NCBI GenBank assembly: GCA_003695455.1
Contig: RFJF01000585.1
Location: 1-8,668, forward strand
DNA from: Chloroflexota bacterium
GTDB lineage: Bacteria; Chloroflexota; Anaerolineae; 4572-78; J111
Direction: 5' to 3'
DNA: 8,668 bases
Positions 1 through 7,255 of this stretch are shown here, piece by piece. Every line of letters begins with the position of its first letter. Position 1 is the stretch's first letter. Position numbers and translations under genes: made by a program. The notes beneath the pieces are model-generated. The model saw only the letters and a list, made by a program, of their open reading frames with translations, did no database searches and had not been told where the DNA came from.

Positions 1-125
1 CGCCCGAACCGCCACCCCCCACGCCCGAACCGCCGCCACCTACACCGGAACCGCCGCCGCAGCCGGAGCCTCAACCGGAGCCGCCGGGTTGTTTGGGCGG
101 CATTGCCAGCCTCTTTAAACGGTAG
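1..125 (+). CDS. C-terminal end of a proline-rich protein (5' end outside window)
   Basis: The frame starting at base 3 is open from the left edge to a TAG at 123-125. It encodes about 40 residues: tandem PEPPPPT units, then shorter P-E-P and Q-P-E-P runs, then a non-repetitive end, GCLGGIASLFKR. Only this frame ends just before the hairpin at 138-175; frame 1 runs through the hairpin. That supports this frame. The function of the full protein cannot be told from this piece. Pro/Glu-rich tails like this commonly act as flexible or wall-spanning spacers, but the short hydrophobic and basic end is not a motif I recognise. The gene converges on the minus-strand gene ending at 194. Confidence 0.6.
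   Translation, partial: PEPPPPTPEPPPPTPEPPPQPEPQPEPPGCLGGIASLFKR
3..86 (+). repeat. 21-bp coding repeat (PEPPPPT units) decaying into PEP/QPEP
   Basis: Two adjacent 21-bp units (3-23 and 24-44) each encode PEPPPPT with synonymous differences at third positions. A third, diverged unit starts at 45 with PEPPP, followed by shorter QPEP-type units. The synonymous differences suggest selection on the peptide, not a recent DNA duplication. Confidence 0.6.
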
Positions 126-137
126 AGTCACAAAATC

Positions 138-175
138 AAAAAGCCGGCGAATGTTTGCACGTTCGCCGGCTTTTT
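138..175. terminator. Bidirectional intrinsic terminator between convergent genes
   Basis: A perfect 14-bp stem (138-151 with 162-175) encloses a 10-base loop. The core is GCCGGCGAA/TTCGCCGGC, flanked by five A on the left and six T on the right. Read on the plus strand it gives a GC-rich hairpin plus a T tract 13 bases after the stop at 125. Read on the minus strand it gives the same hairpin plus a T tract about 20 bases after the stop at 194. It therefore probably ends both convergent genes. Confidence 0.92.
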
Positions 176-193
176 TGTTGGGTGTGTGGTAAT

Positions 194-3100
194 TTAAAGC
201 CCCTGCGTCAGAATATCGAGCGCGCGGCTGACTTTGCCCTCGGCCTTCCAGTAATCAAATTTGGTGGTGTTGAGGTGTTCAATGCGGCCACCAAGCTGCC
301 GAACCTGCTCCAGCACGCTATCCGGGCCGCCGGGTGTGTGGCTGGTTTTGCCATCCCACAAAATAATAAAGCGGGTGTGGTCAATGCCGTACACCAGCGC
401 CGCGTACAGCGCCCAGCGCACGTTGCGCCCAATAATGTTATCGCCCGGTTTTACCGGCCCCAGGTGGTCTACCTGCTGCCGGATGACAACATTTGGGCTG
501 TTGCGCAGGGTGTAAAATCGCTCAACCCATTGATCTCCGGCGTAACTGATGGCCTCCTGAATGTAGCGGGCTTCATCAAACGGCAGGTGAATTTCTGCCC
601 GCATCCCCCGCTCAAGACAGAGCTCCAAAAAAATTATATCGCCGCCGGCCGCGGCCCCGGCAGTGATGGCCAGGTCATTTTTACCGGGGTTGTGCTGGGC
701 CAGCGCCGCCTCAATTTTCTGACGAACTTCTTTTTCCATGGCCGCCGGAAAACGCCGTTCCCGCTGCGAGGGCGGGTCAATGGGGTGGCCGGCAAACAAA
801 AAGACCTGCGCCGGAGACACGCTGCTGCCGCTGTCTTCGCTGTCTGCCTCAGATTTGACACGGTTAAGTTCGCCCTGCAACACATCAATTCCGGCCTGCA
901 CAAATTCGGGCCGGAAATCAAGCGACTTAAGCAGTTCCAACTGCGCCAGCGACGATGTGAGGTTGGCCGCGTTTTTGCGCGCCGCCGTCAACGCCTTGCG
1001 ATAGGCGCGGGTCACCTGTTCCGCATCGTCGGCGTGGCTCACTTCCAGTTCTGCCAGCGAAACCAGCGCCCAGTAATCTGAGCCGTTGCGGGCGATGGCG
1101 CTTTCCAGCGCAAACTGGAGCGCCCCCTTGAGTTTGGGTAGATTTTGCCGGATTTCGTCCAGTTCGGGGTCCGGGGTAGTTTCTGTGCGGCTTTGGCGGC
1201 TGCACAAATAATCCATCAGCACCGAGCCGGTGAGCGCGTTGATGCCGGGGTAGTAGTTGTTCTGGTCCAGCCGGTAGCCGGCCAAATATGTGTTGATAGA
1301 TTTGACCAGCCAGTGCGATGATTTGTAGGCTTCGTCAATGCGGCCCTGCAGGTCTGCAACATTTTCCCAGGTTTCGTTCCACATTTGCTTGTAAATTCGG
1401 CCGAGCGTTGAAATTGCCTCGATGTCGTTTGGCATGTCGCGCAGCAGGCGCTCTAACTTGACAATTGCCTCGTCAATGCGCCCCAGCCGGTTCAGGTGGA
1501 ACGCTTCCTGCCGCCGGAAAGCGGTGTTGCCGGGGTTAATTTCCAACCCGCGCCGGTACTGTTGCAGGGCCAGTTCGTGGCGGCCCATGCCCTGGAGTGC
1601 TTTGCCGGCTTCGGCAATGGCCTCTTCCTTGATGAGCGGGTTGCTGATTTCATCGGTGAGCAGCAGTACATCGCCAATGCGTTTTTGCCGCCGGGCAATA
1701 GCCACCCGCTCTTTCCACTCGTTGTATTCGCGCCAAAAGCCGGTAGCCAACGGGGTGCGGAGCGCCTTTCTGTCCGGCTCCGGCAAGCCTTGCAGCAGGT
1801 TAAAAATGGGGCTGTGCACCCGGTCGGTATCCGAGGCCCAGGTTTCGCGGGTGATTTTGGTGATGAGTTGGCGGTCTTTTTCCAGATGTGCCGCATCGGG
1901 GCGGCCATGTTTGTCAACGTGGTAGGGAATGGTGCGCACGTTAAAAATATCAAACGGCATGTAGGAACGCCCGGATTGAATATGTACCACCCCGCGGCGG
2001 CGGATGGCGTGGCGCACGCCAAGCTCGTAAAAGACATTGGCGTTGTCAATGCTCAAATCGGCAATGACCAGGTCCGCCAGCAGCAATTCCTGGAACATGT
2101 CGGTCAGAATATCGCCGCTCACGCTTTCTTCATCGGCGCGAAACGCCTCAAACCCGGCGGCTTCCAGCGCGGGCCGAATGAGCCCTGTGTAAATGGCGTC
2201 AAAATCCAGCCAGCGACCATCGGAGCCTTGTTTGCGGCCAAAGGGCATCACCACAAAAGCGTGCGGCAACCCCTGGGCCGGCGCGGCAGCCGAAGTTGGC
2301 AGAGCCGGTGGGGCAGTTTCAACCACTGCCGGCGCAGAATCCGGTTTTTCTTCGGTTCCGTTTTCGGCAATGCTCACAATTTTGGCGGCAACAATTTCAA
2401 TATCGCCGGTATCGGGCTGCGCCGGCGCCGGCTCGGCGGGGAGCGCGGCCACGGCAGACAGGTGCTGCACCTCATCCAGCGCATCCCGCGAGTGGCCCCG
2501 CAGTTCGTCAACGGCCCGCCACATTTCGCTGCCGTGTTTATTGTAGTGGCTCCAGATTATCCTTTCTGTGGCAACCACCAATTTAAAGTACTCCTCGGGG
2601 GTGTGTTGGTCTGCGCCCAAACTTTGCCAGCGGTCTTTTACAATATTCAGCCCCATAATCAACTGGTTGAGGTTGCTAATGGCAGAATCCAGTTGCCGAG
2701 GCTCAAGCCAGCTAATTAGCCCCGCGGCTGCAAACACCGAAACCGCCACCCAGGCGTTCAACTGGCCGCCAATAGCGGCCAGCAGCAGACTCAGCCCGCC
2801 GGTTACCAGCAAGCCCACCTGCAAAAAAACGCGGCGTTTTTGGGGGTCGGCCAATTCTGATGTGTAGGTGGCAATCTGGTTTTCCAGCCGGTAACGCAGG
2901 TAATCGTTGGGCAGCAGCCGGGTGAATCCGGGGTCGCTGGTGGGGTCATCGGGTAGATAACCAGGCGGGAGCGGGCCGGTGTATGGGTTCAGGCTGAATT
3001 CGCTGCCCATGCTGTCGGCTACGTGGCGCTGAATGTGACCCAGCCGTTCGCTGAGCCAGTGGTCGGGGTCATCGTGCCACTGCATAATTGTTCGGTACAG

Positions 3101-3442
3101 GTAAATTTCTTTTTTGATTTCCTGAGCCGCGGCTTGCAGCTCGGCGGCGGCGGCGGCCCGGTGCGACTGGATAACCAGCGCCAAAATAATGAAATTAACA
3201 ATCAAAATAACAATCAGCGCCACGCTGAATGTAAAATGCAGGTAGGGGGGAACAAAGCGAATGACGTTGTAACTGCCGGTGAGTACGGCAAAAAGCACTG
3301 CTACCATAGCCAGCCCCAGCGCAACTTCGCGCAGCCGTTTGTGGTATCGGGCAGCGGCGGCGGCATTCAGGTCGAACTCGGCAAAACGCCGCCACGCCGA
3401 TTCCAGCGCTGTTGAGTCTAGTTTTTGGTTTGGTGAATTCAT
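194..3442 (-). CDS. Multidomain membrane protein: SLATT-like, DRHyd/NDT-like, TPR-S-like, SLOG-like (candidate immune effector)
   Basis: The 1082-residue protein starts at ATG 3440-3442, eight bases after AAGGAG. Residues 1-310 carry two hydrophobic pairs (about 38-58 and 70-93; 206-224 and 229-246). Each pair is followed by a charged helical stretch, as in SLATT/DUF4231 proteins; the second ends in an Glu-rich/Trp segment (ATERIIWSHY to about 308). Residues 330-393 are an Ala/Pro/Glu-rich linker. Residues 394-540 resemble nucleoside 2-deoxyribosyltransferases (DRHyd): FVVMPFG, RADEE, and ADLVIADLS followed by NANVFYELG with Glu473 as the likely catalytic Glu. Residues 545-865 contain TPR-like helices (clearest at 605-675) and resemble the TPR-S/MAP3K TRAFs-binding region. 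Residues 878-1082 form a Rossmann-like domain with FAGHPID and GAAAGGD (929-935), possibly SLOG. By family knowledge, DRHyd cleaves N-glycosidic bonds, TPR-S and SLOG are predicted nucleotide-signal sensors, and SLATT domains are predicted membrane effectors. A single-chain defence device is inference. An even number of membrane spans would leave the soluble 770-residue part in the cytoplasm. Confidence 0.93.
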   Translation of the reverse strand: MNSPNQKLDSTALESAWRRFAEFDLNAAAAARYHKRLREVALGLAMVAVLFAVLTGSYNVIRFVPPYLHFTFSVALIVILIVNFIILALVIQSHRAAAAAELQAAAQEIKKEIYLYRTIMQWHDDPDHWLSERLGHIQRHVADSMGSEFSLNPYTGPLPPGYLPDDPTSDPGFTRLLPNDYLRYRLENQIATYTSELADPQKRRVFLQVGLLVTGGLSLLLAAIGGQLNAWVAVSVFAAAGLISWLEPRQLDSAISNLNQLIMGLNIVKDRWQSLGADQHTPEEYFKLVVATERIIWSHYNKHGSEMWRAVDELRGHSRDALDEVQHLSAVAALPAEPAPAQPDTGDIEIVAAKIVSIAENGTEEKPDSAPAVVETAPPALPTSAAAPAQGLPHAFVVMPFGRKQGSDGRWLDFDAIYTGLIRPALEAAGFEAFRADEESVSGDILTDMFQELLLADLVIADLSIDNANVFYELGVRHAIRRRGVVHIQSGRSYMPFDIFNVRTIPYHVDKHGRPDAAHLEKDRQLITKITRETWASDTDRVHSPIFNLLQGLPEPDRKALRTPLATGFWREYNEWKERVAIARRQKRIGDVLLLTDEISNPLIKEEAIAEAGKALQGMGRHELALQQYRRGLEINPGNTAFRRQEAFHLNRLGRIDEAIVKLERLLRDMPNDIEAISTLGRIYKQMWNETWENVADLQGRIDEAYKSSHWLVKSINTYLAGYRLDQNNYYPGINALTGSVLMDYLCSRQSRTETTPDPELDEIRQNLPKLKGALQFALESAIARNGSDYWALVSLAELEVSHADDAEQVTRAYRKALTAARKNAANLTSSLAQLELLKSLDFRPEFVQAGIDVLQGELNRVKSEADSEDSGSSVSPAQVFLFAGHPIDPPSQRERRFPAAMEKEVRQKIEAALAQHNPGKNDLAITAGAAAGGDIIFLELCLERGMRAEIHLPFDEARYIQEAISYAGDQWVERFYTLRNSPNVVIRQQVDHLGPVKPGDNIIGRNVRWALYAALVYGIDHTRFIILWDGKTSHTPGGPDSVLEQVRQLGGRIEHLNTTKFDYWKAEGKVSRALDILTQGL

Positions 3443-3450
3443 GGTTGTTG

Positions 3451-3456
3451 CTCCTT
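3451..3456 (-). promoter_or_regulatory. Ribosome binding site of the 1082-residue protein
   Basis: On the minus strand AAGGAG stands eight bases before the ATG at 3440-3442. It is the best Shine-Dalgarno match in the window and fixes the start. It also suggests the gene is translated independently of the kinase upstream. Confidence 0.85.
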
Positions 3457-3473
3457 GCGCAGACCGGCAGGCA

Positions 3474-3487
3474 AGATAAAATTATCT
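3474..3487. promoter_or_regulatory. AT-rich palindrome, possible operator or -10 region
   Basis: AGATAA-AA-TTATCT is a perfect inverted repeat with 6-base arms, 31 bases upstream of the start of the 1082-residue protein. On the minus strand it contains GATAAT (3481-3486), a five-of-six match to a -10 element, but no good -35 element lies at the usual distance. It could be an operator overlapping a promoter or a chance AT-rich palindrome. Confidence 0.35.
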
Positions 3488-3540
3488 GTTGCGGGTTGGC
3501 AGGCTGGTGATTTTACTTTGTTGTTTGTGGTGGGGTTAAT

Positions 3541-3577
3541 TTGACCTGCCGGCTGCCGGTCAACCGGCGCGGCCGGT
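3541..3577. repeat. Two adjoining inverted repeats after the kinase stop
   Basis: TTGACC (3541-3546) pairs with GGTCAA (3558-3563) around an 11-base loop. Next to it ACCGGC (3563-3568) pairs with GCCGGT (3572-3577) around GCG. They lie within 45 bases downstream of the kinase stop (3581-3583). No T tract follows on the minus strand, so they are not a standard intrinsic terminator. They might stabilise the mRNA 3' end or take part in factor-dependent termination. Confidence 0.5.
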
Positions 3578-3580
3578 AGA

Positions 3581-5683
3581 TTAGCAACCCACATTGCGGG
3601 GAAGAAAAACGTGGAAGGTGCTGCCCTGGCCGGGCACACCCTCGCTTTCAACGCTAATGGTGCCGCCGTGGGCCTCTACGGCCAACTTGCAAAAGGCCAG
3701 GCCCAACCCCACCCCGGATGGGCCATCTGCGCTGTAATTAACCCGTGAAAACTTGTCAAAAATGCGCGGCTGTTCGGCTTTGGGAATACCCGGCCCGTTG
3801 TCTTTCACCGAAAAGTGAATCCGGCCCTCGTCTGCCTCTGTAGCAATCCACACTGTTGATTTTTCCGGCGCATATTTAATTGCGTTGCCAATCAGGTTGG
3901 TCAGCACCCGGCGTATCAGGCTGTTGTCAACCCAGATTTCTTTAACATTTTCCGGCAGGGGAGCATAAATAAGCGTGGTTTCTTTTCCGTTGGCCTGAAG
4001 TTCAACCTGCTCATTGACTTCCTGCATAAATTCAGCCAGGTTGGTCACATCACACTGCAGGGGAACTTCTCCCTGTTCCAGCCGGCTCACGTCAAGCATC
4101 GAATCAACCAGGTCGGTCAGAGTGCGGCCGGTACGCTTGCCCATCTCAAGGAATTGCAGCAGTTTTTCCCCCTCGGCACCCATGTTCACCATCATAATCA
4201 TTAAATCAATGGTGTTAATCAGGTTGCCCAGCGGCCCGCGCAAGTCATGCACCAGCATGTTCACCAAATCCTGACGCATCCGTTCAATTTCTTTGCGCCG
4301 AGAAATGTCGCGCCCCACCCACTCTACGCGCTCAAAACCGCCAAACTGAATGTGCCGCATGCGGACATCCAGCGGGATTTTTTGGCGGTAGGCATCTACA
4401 ATTTCCACATCAATTGATGCTTCTCGCCAGGCTTGCAGCAGGGCGGTGTTTTCGTCCAGAAATTCTTTGAGCTGTGGTGAAAAGAAGGTGATGTTCAGCC
4501 CGGTGATGGCATCTTTGGGGCGGCGCAAAATCTGGCAGCCCTTGCGGTTTACGTTCAGAATCACGCCGTCGTAATCGGTAATCAGAATCATATCGGTGCT
4601 GTCTTCAAACAACGCCGAGTAGCTGGCTTCGGCCATTTGCAATCGAGACACAGCCTGCGCATTGGCCACGGCTGTGGCGGCCTGGTCGGCAAAGGCTGCT
4701 ACTACATCAACGTTATCCTGGCCGTACTGGTGCAACTGGTAGCTGTCTACGGTTAAAATACCAACTACCTCGTTGCGGGCAATCAGCGGTGCGCCAATCC
4801 AGCTCTTTACATTTTTGGAGGAGGGGCTTTTTTTCCAGTTTGGCTCTTCATCTACATTGCCAATCAGCACCGGTGCTTTGTTGAGGATGGCCTGATAATT
4901 TGGTGAATTTCTATCAAACGACAGGCGAACGTTAAGCGCATCTTGCATATCTTCAAAGCCGCGCGCCGCGGTAACAGCCAGTTCACGGGTTTCAGGGTTG
5001 TAGAGCAAAATTGAACTGCTGTCGTAACTGATAACGCGGGCAAGCTGTTCCAGAATCAGGTGCAGTACTTCATCAAGGTTGAGGGTAGAGTTGATGGTGT
5101 GTGCAATTGAACCAAGCACATCGGCCACACGGCGACGGTGCATTTCTGCCCGGTAGAGTCTGGTGTTAGAAACGGCAAACGCGGCCTGACCGGCGATGAC
5201 GGTCAGCATGGCCAGGTCGTCTTTGTTAAAAAAATCGGCTTCAGTAGCCGTAATAATTAACACCCCCAATGGGTGATCAGGGGCGGTTTGAACAGGTACA
5301 CCCAGCGCGCTGAGTGCATTTTTAATTTGGGGGGTGGGAGGATTTTTGTACCAGCGTTTGTCACTTTGGGTGTTGTTTATCACCGCGCCCTGTTTATTTT
5401 GCCACACCCAGCCGGCCAGCCCGTGCTGAACAACGGCATCCACAATTTCAGCCGGATACTCTTTTCGCTCAGAATTGCTGATAATTAGCGCCTGTTCAAC
5501 CTTGTCTGGTTCATCAAACAGAAACAGGCAGGCTTCTGTTGCCCCAACTGAGGCTACTGTGGCAGAAAGCACGTTAAACAGCACATCGTCAATATCCTGG
5601 TCTAACCCGGCGTTAAATTCGCGGGTAACCAGATACAGCACATCCAGATGTGAATTTGTGCGTGACGAATGGTTTTGTGGCAT
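3581..5683 (-). CDS. Soluble sensor histidine kinase, GAF-GAF-PAS-HisKA-HATPase
   Basis: The 700-residue protein has no signal peptide or membrane span, so it should be a cytoplasmic sensor kinase that autophosphorylates on His and passes phosphate to a response regulator. Domains in order: GAF about 25-175, GAF about 190-345, PAS about 350-460 (ending in WVGRDISRRKEIE, a usual PAS-to-kinase junction), HisKA about 464-535 with the H-box NMLVHDLRGPL (phospho-acceptor His479), and HATPase about 585-696. The HATPase holds an N-box (Asn600 in LIGNAIKYAP), a G1 box DNGPGIP (628-634), an F-box FDKFSR and a G2 box GVGLGLAFCK (657-666). All catalytic boxes are intact. No receiver domain or response regulator is present in the window, so its partner is unknown. 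It starts 20 bases after the cpaF stop with only a weak Shine-Dalgarno (AGTAAAG), which suggests co-transcription and perhaps translational coupling with cpaF. The ligands of the GAF and PAS domains cannot be told from sequence. Confidence 0.95.
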   Translation of the reverse strand: MPQNHSSRTNSHLDVLYLVTREFNAGLDQDIDDVLFNVLSATVASVGATEACLFLFDEPDKVEQALIISNSERKEYPAEIVDAVVQHGLAGWVWQNKQGAVINNTQSDKRWYKNPPTPQIKNALSALGVPVQTAPDHPLGVLIITATEADFFNKDDLAMLTVIAGQAAFAVSNTRLYRAEMHRRRVADVLGSIAHTINSTLNLDEVLHLILEQLARVISYDSSSILLYNPETRELAVTAARGFEDMQDALNVRLSFDRNSPNYQAILNKAPVLIGNVDEEPNWKKSPSSKNVKSWIGAPLIARNEVVGILTVDSYQLHQYGQDNVDVVAAFADQAATAVANAQAVSRLQMAEASYSALFEDSTDMILITDYDGVILNVNRKGCQILRRPKDAITGLNITFFSPQLKEFLDENTALLQAWREASIDVEIVDAYRQKIPLDVRMRHIQFGGFERVEWVGRDISRRKEIERMRQDLVNMLVHDLRGPLGNLINTIDLMIMMVNMGAEGEKLLQFLEMGKRTGRTLTDLVDSMLDVSRLEQGEVPLQCDVTNLAEFMQEVNEQVELQANGKETTLIYAPLPENVKEIWVDNSLIRRVLTNLIGNAIKYAPEKSTVWIATEADEGRIHFSVKDNGPGIPKAEQPRIFDKFSRVNYSADGPSGVGLGLAFCKLAVEAHGGTISVESEGVPGQGSTFHVFLPRNVGC

Positions 5684-5703
5684 ATCTTTACTGGTTATTT
5701 TGC

Positions 5704-7149
5704 CTAAAAAGTATTGCGTTTCATAAACATAGCCGCCGGAAAATTAAAGCCGTTCTGTTTCAGGCGCGATTCACAACGGGGCCGGATTCCGCCCGGCTCG
5801 TGTTCGCCAATGATTTTGCCGTCCTCGTCATCACCCTGGTCTGAAAAGGTGAAAATGTTTTGCAGGATGGCGTTTTCGCCTTCAATGCCCTGAATTTCTG
5901 TAATATGGGTGATTTTTCTGGAGCCATCCCGCAGCCGCGATGCCTGCACAATCAGGTCTACCGACGAGGCAATTTGTTTGCGCACCACGTGAATGGGAAA
6001 ATCCACCCCGGCCATCAGCACCAGCGATTCCAGCCGGTCAAAACAGGAACGGGGGTCGTTGGCGTGCACGGTGGTCATGCTGCCGTCGTGGCCGGTGTTC
6101 ATGGCTTGCAGCATATCCAGGGTTTCGCCGCCGCGACATTCGCCCACCACAATGCGTTCCGGGCGCATGCGCAGGGCGTTGATGACGCAATCTCGGGTGG
6201 TGATTTCTGTTGGGCTTTCCGGGGTGGGTTTTTTGGTTTCCAGCCGCACCACGTTGCGCTGTTTGAATTGAAGCTCGGCGGCGTCTTCAATGGTTACGGT
6301 GCGCTCGTGTTCGGGGATATAGCCGGACAGAATGTTGATGAGCGTTGTTTTGCCGGAGCCGGTTCCACCCGACACAATGATGTTGAGCCGCGACACCACG
6401 CAGGCCTCAAGAAATTTAGCCATCATTGGCGTGAGCGACCCAAAATTAATCAAATCATCCATCACCAGCCGGTCTTTTGAGAATTTGCGGATGGTGATGC
6501 TTGGCCCGTCTATGGCTACGGGCCGCAGCACGGCGTTCACCCTAGAACCATCCGGCAGCCGGGCGTCAACCAGCGGGTGTTCAGAATCTGCCATGCGCCC
6601 CAGCGGCCGCACAATACGCTTGATGATGCGTTCAACGTGGTCGTCGTCCAGAAATTTGTGGCCGCTTTCGGCCAGCCGCCCTTTTTGCTCCACAAAAATC
6701 ACATACGGCCCATTGACCATAATTTCGGTAATCCGGTCAGAACGAATCAGCGGCTCAAGCGGGCCGTAGCCAAAAATTTCGTCAACAACGTTTTCAAAAA
6801 ACTGCTGGGGAGAAATATCGGCGGGGGGGTGGATGTTGGCTTTTTGCAGCGCCTGCTGAAAACGTTGTTGCACCAGTTGCGCCCGCTCCGGGGTTTTCTC
6901 CAGCGGCAAGTCCAGCGGAATATTGGGCGCCACAGATTTTCTGATGTTGTCGGCCAGCCACAACTGCAATTTCATGCGTTCGGCGCGGCCCGGGCTAATG
7001 AACCCTCGCTGAATTGGCGTATCGGGCGGCTCGGGTTCCAGCGGTACAAAAATGCCATTCTCTTCCGGCGCGGGCGTTTCTTTTTTGAGCCGGGTCATCC
7101 GCTGTGTGTCAGTTGGTTTGACACGCTTTAAATTTGATCCACCAGCCAT
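5704..7149 (-). CDS. cpaF: CpaF/TadA-family secretion ATPase (type II/IV secretion superfamily)
   Basis: The 481-residue protein is a hexameric P-loop ATPase of the kind that powers Tad/Flp pilus assembly at the inner face of the membrane. An N-terminal region (about 50-125) precedes the PAS-like N-domain (FGYGPLEPLI, ITEIMVNGP, about 126-230). The catalytic domain follows: Walker A GGTGSGKTT (261-269), an Asp box TIEDAAELQ (286-294), Walker B RIVVGECRGGE (332-342) and a His box MTTVHANDP (358-366). Length and C-terminus (ending after a GIRPRCESRLKQNGF segment) match full-length CpaF, and no FHA domain is fused. ATG 7147-7149 is chosen because GAGG lies eight bases upstream. TadB, TadC or pilin genes are not next to it in the window; a histidine kinase follows instead. 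They may lie elsewhere, or this copy may serve another system. The family call is firm; the pilus role is inference. Confidence 0.95.
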   Translation of the reverse strand: MAGGSNLKRVKPTDTQRMTRLKKETPAPEENGIFVPLEPEPPDTPIQRGFISPGRAERMKLQLWLADNIRKSVAPNIPLDLPLEKTPERAQLVQQRFQQALQKANIHPPADISPQQFFENVVDEIFGYGPLEPLIRSDRITEIMVNGPYVIFVEQKGRLAESGHKFLDDDHVERIIKRIVRPLGRMADSEHPLVDARLPDGSRVNAVLRPVAIDGPSITIRKFSKDRLVMDDLINFGSLTPMMAKFLEACVVSRLNIIVSGGTGSGKTTLINILSGYIPEHERTVTIEDAAELQFKQRNVVRLETKKPTPESPTEITTRDCVINALRMRPERIVVGECRGGETLDMLQAMNTGHDGSMTTVHANDPRSCFDRLESLVLMAGVDFPIHVVRKQIASSVDLIVQASRLRDGSRKITHITEIQGIEGENAILQNIFTFSDQGDDEDGKIIGEHEPGGIRPRCESRLKQNGFNFPAAMFMKRNTF

Positions 7150-7157
7150 ACATCCAT

Positions 7158-7161
7158 CCTC
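7158..7161 (-). promoter_or_regulatory. Ribosome binding site of cpaF
   Basis: GAGG on the minus strand, eight bases before ATG 7147-7149. Two other ATG triplets just upstream (7151-7153 and 7155-7157) are out of frame, so this site decides the start. Confidence 0.7.
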
Positions 7162-7255
7162 AGATTAGTTTAAACAGGGGTTGGGTTGTTTGACGAGTAA
7201 AAAATCTGGTTGGTAACGGTAAAACATAGCCTGATTTGAGGCACAGCCCTGTTCA

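Noticed and set aside
1..90. Short repeats at the left edge as a CRISPR array or mobile element end
   Set aside because: The 21-bp period is a multiple of three and encodes PEPPPPT in an open frame; there are no spacers.
155..1081. Long plus-strand open frame of 308 codons opposite the multidomain gene
   Set aside because: It overlaps the terminator hairpin, has no recognisable domain, and lies fully against a minus-strand frame with clear family motifs. GC-rich antisense frames of this length arise by chance.
1496..2719. Plus-strand open frame of 407 codons, also antisense to the multidomain gene
   Set aside because: Composition is that of a shadow frame (irregular His, Gln and Arg content, no domain), and it lies opposite the DRHyd and linker coding region.
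3439..3651. Minus-strand frame of 70 codons across the kinase-to-multidomain gap
   Set aside because: It overlaps the kinase C-terminus in another frame and both inverted repeats; no coding signal.
5860..6480. Plus-strand frame opposite the CpaF catalytic core
   Set aside because: It mirrors the Walker A/Walker B coding region of cpaF and has no motif of its own.
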